From Planctomycetia bacterium (GTDB lineage Bacteria > Planctomycetota > UBA8108 > SXIK01), in the NCBI GenBank assembly GCA_005772855.1, contig SXIK01000173.1, positions 1 to 64,000 of the forward strand: DNA of 64,000 nucleotides, in the 5' to 3' direction. The notes beneath the pieces are model-generated. The model did no database searches. It was not told the DNA's origin and was given only the letters and a program-made list of their open reading frames with translations. Both the position numbers and the translations under genes were made by a program. This document shows positions 18,901 through 27,176 of this stretch, one piece after another (position 1 is the stretch's first letter; every line of letters starts with the position of its first letter).

Positions 18901-19077
18901 TCAGGTCGAGCAGGCGTCGCACTGAGGCCTCGGTCCGGCATGCGCCGTACGTGGCCCCACAGACCAAGCGAGCCAAAAAACGGCTGCAAAAAGGGCCACC
19001 TGTACCCAGCGCCGAGCGAGGAAACGATCAATCGACTTCAGCTCTCGAGTTCTGTGAAATTGGGAGCCAAGGGTCAT
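18901..19077 (-). CDS. Possible small exported or membrane peptide (58 aa)
   Basis: An internal ATG of a longer ORF is preceded by a strong Shine-Dalgarno (GGAGGAGG, 8-nt spacer). The product starts with basic residues, then has a hydrophobic stretch (WVQVALFAAVFWLAWSV) and an AHA-like signal peptidase site, leaving an 11-residue tail with a CxxC (GPRPQCDACST). It could be a small secreted peptide or a single-span membrane protein; no homologue is recognised. The remainder of 18729-19593 shows no other supportable gene. Confidence 0.4.
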   Translation of the reverse strand: MTLGSQFHRTRELKSIDRFLARRWVQVALFAAVFWLAWSVGPRTAHAGPRPQCDACST

Positions 19078-19593
19078 TGGGTTTTCCTCCTCCACAGGGA
19101 GAATAGCATCTTGTTCCGGTAGCGTCACATCGTACCCGGTGGAAGCCTTCCGTTCGCGCCGCCGATTGGGCAGCTGCTCTCAACCGGATCGGCAAGATGC
19201 GCACGAACCAGGCGAAGAAAACGCTTGCCCCCACCTTGGAAATCCATACAATGCCGACTCTGTTACGTAAGTTGTTCCGCGGTAGGCTTTTGCCCGGCAA
19301 CTCCTGTTGAGTGATTCAAGGCAGAGCCAGGACGGAGGAGTCCTTGGGACTGAAACTTGAACCCGGTAACTTGGCTATTCGTGTGGCGATAACTCGATGT
19401 TTTGAGTTTCTCCCTGGCGAGTAGTCCCCAAGCTTGTCGGGAGGAGATCCTCGAAGGGATACCCTGAGAAAGAGACGGGAGTCGTCGAAACACAAGTCGT
19501 CGACTGTCAGGACGCCCACAGACAAGGCGCCGGTCGACCCAAAGAAAAGTGGAACAGCTCACAGCATGAAAAGAAAAGGAAAGGTGAAGGGAT
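19078..19593. other. Intergenic region upstream of the 19594 gene
   Basis: About 515 bp with no supportable gene. Short ORFs on both strands lack ribosome binding sites and known motifs. The end contains the purine-rich RBS AAGGTGAAGGG of the next gene. Confidence 0.5.
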
Positions 19594-20376
19594 ATGGCCT
19601 ACTTGCGCAGATATATTTTTTCGACCATGGCGCCTGCTTTACTGGCGTTGTCACAGATTTCCTGTTATTCGCCACCGGCCCGCTTCGACACGGTGGAGAT
19701 GGCGGAGCAGGAAGACATTCCAGTCCCGAAGCACTTTGAGCTGCGCCACAGCTACAGCCCGAAGGCCGCAGTCGACCTGAACTTTCGATCCTGGATTGGC
19801 GAGTACGCAGGTGAGGAGCCAGTCGGAATCCTCGTCCCCTGGTACATTACCGAAATGCAGAAAAACCACCTCTGGAAGCTCAGTAGCCTCGAAGTAACTG
19901 GGGCAGAATCCAAACGGCTACACTTCGAAAAAAACGATGAGACATCGACCGTCGAGATTTCCCGTGGGTTTGACAGTAAGCGTGGCGGATTGCTCACCTT
20001 CGTGCGGGTTCGCGTGAGTCCGCGCGGTCCGGAAGAGTTCACCGTGGACGAGCACCTGGAACGTCAGAAGTTGGGCTTCAAACAAGTCAGCGTAAAGGAA
20101 AAGGAATCGGACGGTGCTGAGCCGTATGGAATTACCATGGGAATTGAGCCGGGCGAGCTCGGATCCAACACGTCTGATGAGAGCCAACCCGAGGAATTAT
20201 CCACAGGCAAGGTCCAGGGAAGCAGTGACTTGAAGCCACCCGCGGTATCAGCCCAATCACGAGCCGCGAAAGCCCGAAAGCCTGGCCCCCCCCTGACGCC
20301 TTCGAAGGGTGCGGGGGCAGGAAAAGGGAGCTCCGCTGTCAGTGAAATCAAGAATTTTGAAGAAGCTTCCCGCTAG
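19594..20376 (+). CDS. Hypothetical exported protein
   Basis: A 260-aa protein of unrecognised family. Start at the ATG at 19594 with RBS AAGGTGAAGGG. The N-terminus is signal-like (FSTMAPALLALSQISC) and ends in a cysteine, so it may be a lipoprotein, although the lipobox (QISC) is imperfect. A globular region of about 130 residues (DLNFRSWIGEYAGEEPVGIL, WKLSSLEVTGAESKRL, FTVDEHLERQKLGF) is followed by a long Ser/Pro/Lys-rich disordered tail. The next gene begins 41 bp later on the same strand and is also envelope-located. Function unknown. Confidence 0.75.
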   Translation: MAYLRRYIFSTMAPALLALSQISCYSPPARFDTVEMAEQEDIPVPKHFELRHSYSPKAAVDLNFRSWIGEYAGEEPVGILVPWYITEMQKNHLWKLSSLEVTGAESKRLHFEKNDETSTVEISRGFDSKRGGLLTFVRVRVSPRGPEEFTVDEHLERQKLGFKQVSVKEKESDGAEPYGITMGIEPGELGSNTSDESQPEELSTGKVQGSSDLKPPAVSAQSRAAKARKPGPPLTPSKGAGAGKGSSAVSEIKNFEEASR

Positions 20377-20417
20377 GGTTCGGGCACTTCGCAGTCAATT
20401 TCAGACGAGACTCGATC

Positions 20418-21185
20418 GTGAAAAAGCAAAGCTCATCGAAACACAACGTCGAATCCAACCCGGCAGTAACTCACCTGGACACCACGCTCACTGAGATCAC
20501 CGCGACCACGACTCATACACTTCAGCGGTGGTGGAAGCCTCTTCTCGCAACCATCTCGGCACTAGTGCTTTGCCTATTACTGTATCAGGGCCTCCGTGCC
20601 ATCGGCGACATGAAGGACGCAAGTCTCAACGAACGCGCGTACGGGCTCTTTAGCAGTCCAGCTGCTGCCAAGGAGGACTACCAGCTTGATCCAACCGCTC
20701 TCCAGTCTCTGCTTTCGGACGTGCATGGGCGTTCGATGGAGCCCTTTGTCTATCGGTCCGCTGTGGAGCACTATCTCAACCTCGGGGCTAGGCTCTCTCG
20801 CAAGGCCAGGGAAAACGAGCAAAAACCAGTATCGACTGGCACCACTGTAAGCACTCCAAGCACTGCAACTCCGGAGGGCAATCTACAGCCAACCATCGAT
20901 GTAGCCTACAATCAGGCTCTGACGCTGGCTGAGCAAGCAAGGTCAAAGATGGCGAACGACGGTGATGTTGAGGTCTGGGCTCAAAAAGTGAAATCCAGGA
21001 TCGAAGGGGAACGTAAGAAAGATTGGCTGCCGGCAAAATGGAAGTTCTCCCTTCCGACACCAAAGCCACTCCCAGACTCCAATACGCCCAGTAATCCTGA
21101 CTTGCCGGCAGGCTCGGCCACACCTGCGGCTGCCGAGTCGAAGCCACCAGAAGCTTCAACGGACGGACAGCCCGCGAACAAATAG
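20418..21185 (+). CDS. Hypothetical single-span membrane protein
   Basis: A 255-aa protein with GTG start. After about 40 cytoplasmic residues there is one transmembrane helix (KPLLATISALVLCLLLYQGL), then an alpha-helical extracytoplasmic domain of about 150 residues and a Pro-rich C-terminal tail. No family recognised. It probably shares a transcript with the upstream exported protein and the downstream pseudouridine synthase (16-bp gap). Confidence 0.7.
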   Translation: MKKQSSSKHNVESNPAVTHLDTTLTEITATTTHTLQRWWKPLLATISALVLCLLLYQGLRAIGDMKDASLNERAYGLFSSPAAAKEDYQLDPTALQSLLSDVHGRSMEPFVYRSAVEHYLNLGARLSRKARENEQKPVSTGTTVSTPSTATPEGNLQPTIDVAYNQALTLAEQARSKMANDGDVEVWAQKVKSRIEGERKKDWLPAKWKFSLPTPKPLPDSNTPSNPDLPAGSATPAAAESKPPEASTDGQPANK

Positions 21186-21201
21186 GCAAGGTGGTGCGAT
21201 C

Positions 21202-22254
21202 TTGAGCCAGCTCTCGGACGGAGAGCAAGAGGTCTCCAATACAGAGCCTGACAACGCAGAAGTATTACAACCTTCTCCTACCACCGTCCACGAATTCACC
21301 AATACAGGTGAGCCTCTGAGGATCGACGTGTTCCTTGCGGAAAGACTTCCCGATCTCAGCCGGGCCTTCCTCCAGAAGCTCATCGACGAAGGCCAAGTTC
21401 ATATTCATCCTCATGTTCGAGCGGTCAAGAGGTCCATCAAAGTTCCCCTCGGTGGCATCGTAAGCGTTGTCATTCCGCCACCGCGCAAAGTCGATCTGAC
21501 GCCTCAAGACATTCCCATCGAAATTCTGTACGAGGATGTTCACCTCGCGGTCATCGACAAGCCTGCTGGTTTGACGGTTCACCCGGCCCCTGACCAGCTC
21601 TCGCACACGCTCGTCAATGCCCTGCTTTTCCACCTCAAGGGGCTCTCGAGTATCGGGGGAGAGGAACGTCCAGGAATCATCCACCGCCTCGACAAAGAGA
21701 CTTCGGGAGTACTCGTCGTCGCCAAGAGTGACTTCGCTCACCAAGCGATTTCCCTGCAATTCAAGGAGAGACTCGTCAGCAAGACCTACCTGGCCATTGT
21801 GCGAGGCGAGCCGGAACACTGGGAAGGACACCTCGACTTGCCTCTGGGTCGGAGCCCTGCCCACACAATGAAGCAAGTGGTGCGCCTTGACGGATCGGGA
21901 CGTGAGGCGACGACGGACTACCGGGTCCTGGAAAAATACCGTGGATACGCCCTTGTGGAGTGCTACCCGCGAACGGGCCGAACACACCAGATTCGAGTGC
22001 ACATGGCAAGCCTCAGGCTGCCGGTTGCGTGCGACAAACTCTACGGTCGCGAAAAAAGAATTTTCCTGACAGATCTCACCGAATCGGCACGCGAGGCTGG
22101 TGAGCGCCCCCTGATGGAACGTCACGCACTTCATGCAGTCAACTTGTCGTTCCAGCACCCCGTGACAAGGGAAAAACTAACTTTCACTTCGAACCTGCAT
22201 CAGGACATGCACGCTCTCCTCAAGGCGCTTGAGAGGCACAGGTCCTTCAGGTGA
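21202..22254 (+). CDS. RluA/RluD-family rRNA pseudouridine synthase
   Basis: Pseudouridine synthase of 350 aa, most similar in layout to RluD, which modifies helix 69 of 23S rRNA. N-terminal S4 RNA-binding domain (RIDVFLAERLPDLSRAFLQK), then the catalytic domain with HRLDKETSGVLVVAKSD containing the essential Asp, and the downstream RTGRTHQIRVHMASL motif. I take the TTG at 21202, 8 nt after AAGGTGG; no better upstream start exists. Target uridines cannot be fixed by sequence alone. Confidence 0.92.
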   Translation: MSQLSDGEQEVSNTEPDNAEVLQPSPTTVHEFTNTGEPLRIDVFLAERLPDLSRAFLQKLIDEGQVHIHPHVRAVKRSIKVPLGGIVSVVIPPPRKVDLTPQDIPIEILYEDVHLAVIDKPAGLTVHPAPDQLSHTLVNALLFHLKGLSSIGGEERPGIIHRLDKETSGVLVVAKSDFAHQAISLQFKERLVSKTYLAIVRGEPEHWEGHLDLPLGRSPAHTMKQVVRLDGSGREATTDYRVLEKYRGYALVECYPRTGRTHQIRVHMASLRLPVACDKLYGREKRIFLTDLTESAREAGERPLMERHALHAVNLSFQHPVTREKLTFTSNLHQDMHALLKALERHRSFR

Positions 22255-22267
22255 GCAGCTGCCCTCG

Positions 22268-22474
22268 TCAGCACTGAGCGCTGGGCTGTCGGGCTGGGCG
22301 CTGCCCCCAGTGAAACCACCGCCGAAAATCCTCCCAACAACGTTGACACAACTCGTGCTCTCGGAGGTCGAATTTTACAAACTGGTAAGTAGGAATGTGC
22401 TCTCTCGAATAGCAACGTTTACAGGTCTGCTGCACCTGATTCTCCGTCTTTTCCACGCGAGTCTCCCGATCCAC
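22268..22474 (-). CDS. Putative small zinc-ribbon protein (68 aa)
   Basis: GTG-started ORF with a good RBS (AAAGGGAG, 8-nt spacer). It contains two CxxC pairs, TCKRCY and LCQRCW, about 20 residues apart, with aromatic and charged residues between (QFVKFDLREHE) and WEDFRRWFHWGQ after. This looks like a single treble-clef or zinc-ribbon fold rather than a chance ORF. It converges with the pseudouridine synthase and diverges from the lipoprotein at 22666. Small zinc ribbons of this kind often bind RNA, protein or DNA; function unknown. Confidence 0.5.
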   Translation of the reverse strand: MDRETRVEKTENQVQQTCKRCYSREHIPTYQFVKFDLREHELCQRCWEDFRRWFHWGQRPARQPSAQC

Positions 22475-22665
22475 AGGTAAGGCTCCCTTTCATTCCTCGA
22501 TCCATCTGTTCTTTCGGCAGGCCTCACAGGATCCTCGAGCGATTGCCAAAATGACTTTCCAAAAATCTCGAGAAGTTGATAAAGTCTCACAGGGTACATG
22601 CCGATAATGGCACGTAGACACACTCTGCACGTCCCAGTAGAAGTGAAAGAAAGGGATCCGCACCC

Positions 22666-23829
22666 ATGAGTGCCGCCACGAGAACAATCAAACAGGTATC
22701 TCAACGACTGCTGCTGATGACCGGGGTGGTTTGCCTGGTTCCTGCCTGCGGCAGCTCGCCAGCAGCTCGCCACGCGGAACGCCACCAATCGCAGGAGCGA
22801 GTCCGCGACGACGAGAGGACCCTCTTGGCCCTACCCAGTCCTCCGATCGGGGACAACGTGTATTACAACTTGGCGCCAGCCGCCGTCTCTACCGATCAAA
22901 TCACGAATGAGCGGCCAACCCCCCGCGAGAGCTTGCACCCTCTCTCCAACAGTCACACGGCCGAGAAAGCAGTCTCGCCAGCGGCGGCGCCGATTGATGC
23001 CGCCAAGGAAATCGACCCCGCGGAAATCATCGCGAAGGCAACGGACGCCGCGCTCGTGGAGGAGCTTCAAAACCGATGGACGAAGGCGCTGGCCCTGAAC
23101 CAGGGCCGGTCCGAGCTTCCCGAACGGCTCGAAACCGCAAGGCGCGGACTTGCGTTGAGCTTCCTCCGTGAGAACCAAGGCACCGGTAGAGTAGAGCTTG
23201 TTCAAGCTGCGAAAACTGCTTGCGAGGAGGGCTCTACCTCCGATCTGAGGTTACTGGCTGCTGCCTATTATGCGCGCGTGGGCATGCAGGCTGAGGCCAA
23301 AGATTCCGTGGCGGGGCTCTTTGAGTCAACCTCCAACTCGGAAATTGACCAGGAGCTTTCGTATGAAGACCTACCTCAGGACGACGCCTTCGAGGTCTCC
23401 CGACTTTCTTTTTCAAGCTCCATTGATGGGCCAGGGAAGTTTGTTCCAATCGTCCCCAGTGACCTGAGCTCGGGGAAGAGCGTGCTAATCTATGGAGAGT
23501 TCCGCAACTTCAAGAATGAGGCCAGTACCACACCAGACTCCAGGACAATTTACCGCAGCTCCTTTTCCGCAAGTCTCAGGCTCATGAGTTCAAACGGAGA
23601 TCTGATCGATCGACTGGAGTTCCTCCCGGAAAGCCGCGGCCTCCAGCAGTCTCCCACACGCAGCGATGTGACAAACTTTTGGGCACGTTACAAGATCCCA
23701 GCCAACGTTAGGCCCGGAAGCTATAAGATTGTCGTGGAAGCCAGGGATCTGCTCGGCGGCGGAAGCGCCTCGGGGGAAATTGCCCTCACGCTCGGAGACG
23801 AGAAAAGCACTGCCCAGCCGCCGAAGTAG
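22666..23829 (+). CDS. Hypothetical lipoprotein
   Basis: A 387-aa predicted lipoprotein: signal peptide (LLLMTGVVCLVPAC) with lipobox VPAC, then a low-complexity linker, an alpha-helical region (VEELQNRWTKALALNQGRSE), and a beta-rich C-terminal domain (DLSSGKSVLIYGEFRNFKNE to RPGSYKIVVEARDLLGGGSA) that looks Ig-like. No family is recognised with certainty. The RBS is a purine run about 12 nt ahead of the ATG. It stands alone between the small zinc-ribbon ORF and the MITE-like element. Confidence 0.8.
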   Translation: MSAATRTIKQVSQRLLLMTGVVCLVPACGSSPAARHAERHQSQERVRDDERTLLALPSPPIGDNVYYNLAPAAVSTDQITNERPTPRESLHPLSNSHTAEKAVSPAAAPIDAAKEIDPAEIIAKATDAALVEELQNRWTKALALNQGRSELPERLETARRGLALSFLRENQGTGRVELVQAAKTACEEGSTSDLRLLAAAYYARVGMQAEAKDSVAGLFESTSNSEIDQELSYEDLPQDDAFEVSRLSFSSSIDGPGKFVPIVPSDLSSGKSVLIYGEFRNFKNEASTTPDSRTIYRSSFSASLRLMSSNGDLIDRLEFLPESRGLQQSPTRSDVTNFWARYKIPANVRPGSYKIVVEARDLLGGGSASGEIALTLGDEKSTAQPPK

Positions 23830-23845
23830 CGCCGGCAGGGCATGG

Positions 23846-24130
23846 CAGCCTGTGGAACAAGTCCCCGCTGGCAGCGTTGCCAGGCCGGCGGGTGGGATGC
23901 AAGACGCGAAGGACCACGGCGGCGTCTCGGAGTGACCGCCGAGTCCAAGCAACCCCGCAGACGGCCCGCCGCCCGAACCCGGAGAGCCAGGCCGAAATAC
24001 TGCGCGTCGCTGCGCCGCTCGACCTCAGCGTGGGCTCCGCGAATGCTTGCCCAAGCATGCCTCCGGTCTCCTTCCTTCGGGCGCTTGCATTTGGGCCTGG
24101 CGCTGCCGCGCGGACTTGTTCAACAGGCTG
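23846..24130. mobile_element. MITE-like element with long imperfect terminal inverted repeats
   Basis: The 285-bp segment begins CAGCCTGTGGAACAAGTCC and ends with the complement of CAGCCTGTTGAACAAGTCC; 21 of the first 23 positions match. With small gaps the inverted repeat runs inward about 65 bp (GGCAGCG, CCAGGCC, ATGCAAG, CGAAGGA blocks in both arms). It holds no supportable gene. CTGTTGAA-type ends occur in several insertion-sequence families, so it may be a non-autonomous derivative. No clear target duplication is visible. Confidence 0.6.
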
Positions 24131-24159
24131 ATAGGTACGGCAACGCGTGATGGGGTAGC

Positions 24160-24744
24160 ATGGCGCAAATGCGAATCATCGCAGGCGAAGCAAGAGGGAG
24201 GCGGCTGCATACCCCCAAGGACGATTCGATCCGTCCGCTCCTGGATCAGATCCGGGAGTCGATTTTCTCGTCGCTGGACAGTGTTCTTGTGGACCGGTAC
24301 GTGCTGGATCTTTTCAGCGGGATCGGCTCCTTTGGGCTCGAGGCTTTGAGCCGCGGAGCACGAAGAGCCGTCTTCGTCGACCTGAGCGCCTCCAGCCTTG
24401 CAATTCTGCGACGCAACATCGAAAGCCTTTCCTTTGGACCACGCAGTGAGATCATCCAGGGAGATGCTCTCCGAGTTCCACAGCTCTCCGGCAATGGGGA
24501 AGGCACGTTCGGAGTGGTATTCCTTGACCCTCCCTTCAAGATGTTCGACTCCCTGGAGGGTGCCGGCACCGTGTTCAATCGCGTACAACAGATCCTCCTG
24601 AGCCCCAGCGTGGCGACAGATGGCGTGGTTCTTTTACGGTACCCTTCGAAATTTCGAGGCGATTGCCCCTTGAAGGCGGACTCGAGAAAAGTCCATGGCC
24701 AGTCGGTCGTGCTGCTTTTTCGTCGGGGGGGTCCAAGTTCTTGA
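24160..24744 (+). CDS. rsmD: 16S rRNA (guanine(966)-N(2))-methyltransferase RsmD
   Basis: SAM-dependent methyltransferase, 194 aa, modifying G966 of 16S rRNA. The start MAQMRIIAGEARGRRL is typical; SAM-binding motif I is VLDLFSGIGSFGLEALSRGA and the catalytic motif is FLDPPFK (usual DPPY/F). Length is normal. It begins the housekeeping run rsmD-plsC-ispH-trmB-uvrC, just after the MITE-like element. Confidence 0.94.
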   Translation: MAQMRIIAGEARGRRLHTPKDDSIRPLLDQIRESIFSSLDSVLVDRYVLDLFSGIGSFGLEALSRGARRAVFVDLSASSLAILRRNIESLSFGPRSEIIQGDALRVPQLSGNGEGTFGVVFLDPPFKMFDSLEGAGTVFNRVQQILLSPSVATDGVVLLRYPSKFRGDCPLKADSRKVHGQSVVLLFRRGGPSS

Positions 24745-24768
24745 GGGTTTGTTACCGGGATTCGCACA

Positions 24769-25509
24769 ATGCTGCAGCCTCCTGATTCACACCATTTCTC
24801 CGTCCTGTTGCTCCTGGCAATCCTCGGCATCACCTATGGTGTCCTGTCGATTTGTTTGCGCGGTCCCGAGGACCAACTTCTTGCCTGCATCCTCCGACCT
24901 CTTTGCCTTGCCTACGTCCGAGTCTTTCACCAGTTAAAGGTTTTTCCTGCGGAGGACATCGTCCCGCGGAAAGGCCCTGCAATCATGGTGGCAAACCACC
25001 GCAGCGGCGTTGACCCGGTGCTCATCTCGATTCTCACGCAACGACGGGTTCGATTCCTGATGGCCCGTGAATACTACGAGACGCCAGGACTTCGATGGTT
25101 ATTCCGCTCACTTGGCTGCATTCCCGTCAACCGCGATGGAAACGATCTAAGCTCCACGAAGGCAGCGCTCAAGGCTTTACACCATGGAGAGGTCATTGGC
25201 ATTTTCCCACAGGGAGGAATTCGAGACACAACCGATTTCTTGCAGTGGAAAGCAGGCGTCGCCTTGCTCGCCCTCAGAACAGGAGCCCCAATTATTCCAT
25301 TTTATATTTTTGGATCGCGAAATCTCAACTCCGTGGCACTGTCGCTACTCACTCCTTCTCGGACCTGGATTCACTGTGGCGTTCCCCTCACTTTCACCTG
25401 CGCCAGGGGGAAACCTCGCCGAGAAGAGCTGGAAAACGTCACCGCGGAAATCCTCGAGTCCATTGCCCGCCTGAAGCCACTGCTCCCCGCGGCCGATGTT
25501 GCCATTTGA
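24769..25509 (+). CDS. plsC: 1-acyl-sn-glycerol-3-phosphate acyltransferase (PlsC family)
   Basis: Membrane-associated acyltransferase, 246 aa, that acylates lysophosphatidic acid in phospholipid synthesis. N-terminal hydrophobic segment (FSVLLLLAILGITYGVL), catalytic NHRSGVD (HX4D), substrate motif FRSLGCIPVNRDG, and FPQGGIRD in place of the usual FPEGTRS. It sits 24 bp after rsmD and 56 bp before ispH. The altered third block (QGGIRD) is seen in other members and need not mean loss of activity. Confidence 0.9.
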   Translation: MLQPPDSHHFSVLLLLAILGITYGVLSICLRGPEDQLLACILRPLCLAYVRVFHQLKVFPAEDIVPRKGPAIMVANHRSGVDPVLISILTQRRVRFLMAREYYETPGLRWLFRSLGCIPVNRDGNDLSSTKAALKALHHGEVIGIFPQGGIRDTTDFLQWKAGVALLALRTGAPIIPFYIFGSRNLNSVALSLLTPSRTWIHCGVPLTFTCARGKPRREELENVTAEILESIARLKPLLPAADVAI

Positions 25510-25565
25510 CGGAGATGGACACCCTCGCTACACTCAGCAACCTTGAGAACAAAGGAGCCCCATTC

Positions 25566-26459
25566 ATGAGAGTGACCGTTGCCAAGGCTCTGGGCACGTG
25601 CTTTGGCGTGCAAGACGCGATCGACTTGGCGCTGGATGAAGCGTATCGCGGTGAGCTGACCGTGATTGGGCAGCTTGTGCACAACCCGCAGACAGTGGAG
25701 CGGCTCCGTCAGAACGGCGTTCAAATTGTTGACCAAATAGATTCGCAGGATATCAGGACTCGAAACGTCATGATCACCGCCCACGGAGCACCTGAAAGCC
25801 TCCGGCACCGAGCCGAGGACAAGGGATTCCGGGTTATCGATGCGAGTTGCCCACTGGTACTCCGTGTCCACAAGGCCGTTGCTGAACTCGTTCGGGGTGG
25901 ATTCCACCCTGTCGTCATTGGCCAGGCAGAGCACGTTGAGGTAAAGGGAATTGTCGGAGATCTCAAGGATTACACTGTCATTCGCGACGAGAGCGAGATC
26001 CACAAGCTCAAGGGTCGCCCAAAAATCGGTATCGTCTGCCAGACAACCCAACAGATCGACTTCGTATCGCGGCTGGTAGATCTGATTCGGTCCACCTATC
26101 CTGCGTCTCAAGTTGAGTTCCGGGACACAGTCTGCAAGCCGACCAAGGATCGTCAGGTCGCCGTGCGCGAGCTAGCGCGCGAAGTCGACCTCATGGTCGT
26201 CATCGGCGGCTACAACTCCTCCAACACGAAAAAGCTCAAACTTGTCTGCGACGAGCTCGGGGTGAAAGCCTTTCACGTGGAACGAGCCAGCCAACTAACG
26301 CCAGAAATGTTTCACGGCCACGAGCACGTTGGGATCACAGCAGGCACATCGACACCCCACGAAGTGATCGAGGAGGTCTACTATGCGATCCTGAACATGC
26401 CGGGCGTCGACAAGGAGGCCTGCTCGGGCCTTCCAGAACGTGAAAAGAACCTGTACTAA
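25566..26459 (+). CDS. ispH: 4-hydroxy-3-methylbut-2-enyl diphosphate reductase
   Basis: Iron-sulfur enzyme of the last MEP-pathway step, making IPP and DMAPP. The ORF extends far upstream inside plsC, but the true start is the ATG at 25566 with RBS AAAGGAG, giving 297 aa. The three cluster cysteines are visible in GTCFGVQDAI, DASCPLV and DTVCKPTKDRQ; also present are VHNPQTVERL, GQAEHVEVKGI, VCQTTQQ and GGYNSSNTKKL. Length and motifs are complete. Confidence 0.95.
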   Translation: MRVTVAKALGTCFGVQDAIDLALDEAYRGELTVIGQLVHNPQTVERLRQNGVQIVDQIDSQDIRTRNVMITAHGAPESLRHRAEDKGFRVIDASCPLVLRVHKAVAELVRGGFHPVVIGQAEHVEVKGIVGDLKDYTVIRDESEIHKLKGRPKIGIVCQTTQQIDFVSRLVDLIRSTYPASQVEFRDTVCKPTKDRQVAVRELAREVDLMVVIGGYNSSNTKKLKLVCDELGVKAFHVERASQLTPEMFHGHEHVGITAGTSTPHEVIEEVYYAILNMPGVDKEACSGLPEREKNLY

Positions 26460-27176
26460 ATGCGCTGGCGTGATTCGTCCAGGCGCATAGGGCTCGACGT
26501 GGACAGTCCACCGACTCAGGTGCCTGAGCTACCGCCGTCCTTCGAGATCCTGCCCGAACACTTGCCCCGAGACGACAAGGGCTCGGTTCTCTGGACGGAG
26601 GTCTTCGAGGTCTCTCGGCCACTTCAAGTCGAGATCGGAGTTGGCACGTCGACATTTCTCATCGATATCGCTGAACGCAACCCGGGCATCAACTTCGTCG
26701 GCATAGAGTACTCGGCCAAACGCGTGGCCAAGTTCCTCAAGAAGGTCAACCACCGCGGCGTAAGCAACATTCGAATGCTTCGCGTCGAAGCTGTTCAGTG
26801 GATCCCAAAGCTCTTCTCATGTCAGAGCATCGCGCACTTTCACATCAACCATCCGGATCCCTGGCCCAAACGTAGACACCAAAAAAAACGGTTCGTGAAT
26901 CGAGAAAACAGCTTACTTCTCGCGGCGTTCTTGAGTTCCGGAGGAGGGATCTCCTTGAGGACTGACTTCGCCGAATATGCGCAGCAGATGCTCGAAGTTC
27001 TGGACCAGACGCCAGGGCTCACCAATCTCTCTGGCCCGGGAGTTTTCGCTTCAATACCCCGTGAGCCGACTCGCACACTGTACGAGACCAAGTTCCTGAA
27101 GGCCGGCGTACAGATCTTCTACCTTGAGTACGAGAAAACCGCCCGACATGGCCCCGGCACCAGCCACGCCCCCTGA
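26460..27176 (+). CDS. trmB: tRNA (guanine-N(7)-)-methyltransferase TrmB
   Basis: SAM-dependent enzyme methylating G46 of tRNA, 238 aa. The ATG follows the ispH stop with no gap. Motifs: VEIGVGTSTFLIDIAERNP (SAM binding), FVGIEYSAKR, and the family signature FHINHPDPWPKRRHQKKRFV. The 3' end overlaps uvrC by about 29 bp, so the genes are probably co-translated. Confidence 0.93.
   Translation: MRWRDSSRRIGLDVDSPPTQVPELPPSFEILPEHLPRDDKGSVLWTEVFEVSRPLQVEIGVGTSTFLIDIAERNPGINFVGIEYSAKRVAKFLKKVNHRGVSNIRMLRVEAVQWIPKLFSCQSIAHFHINHPDPWPKRRHQKKRFVNRENSLLLAAFLSSGGGISLRTDFAEYAQQMLEVLDQTPGLTNLSGPGVFASIPREPTRTLYETKFLKAGVQIFYLEYEKTARHGPGTSHAP

Noticed and set aside
25095-25565. N-terminal extension of the IspH ORF
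   Set aside because: It overlaps plsC in another frame and lacks homology; the ATG at 25566 has an RBS.
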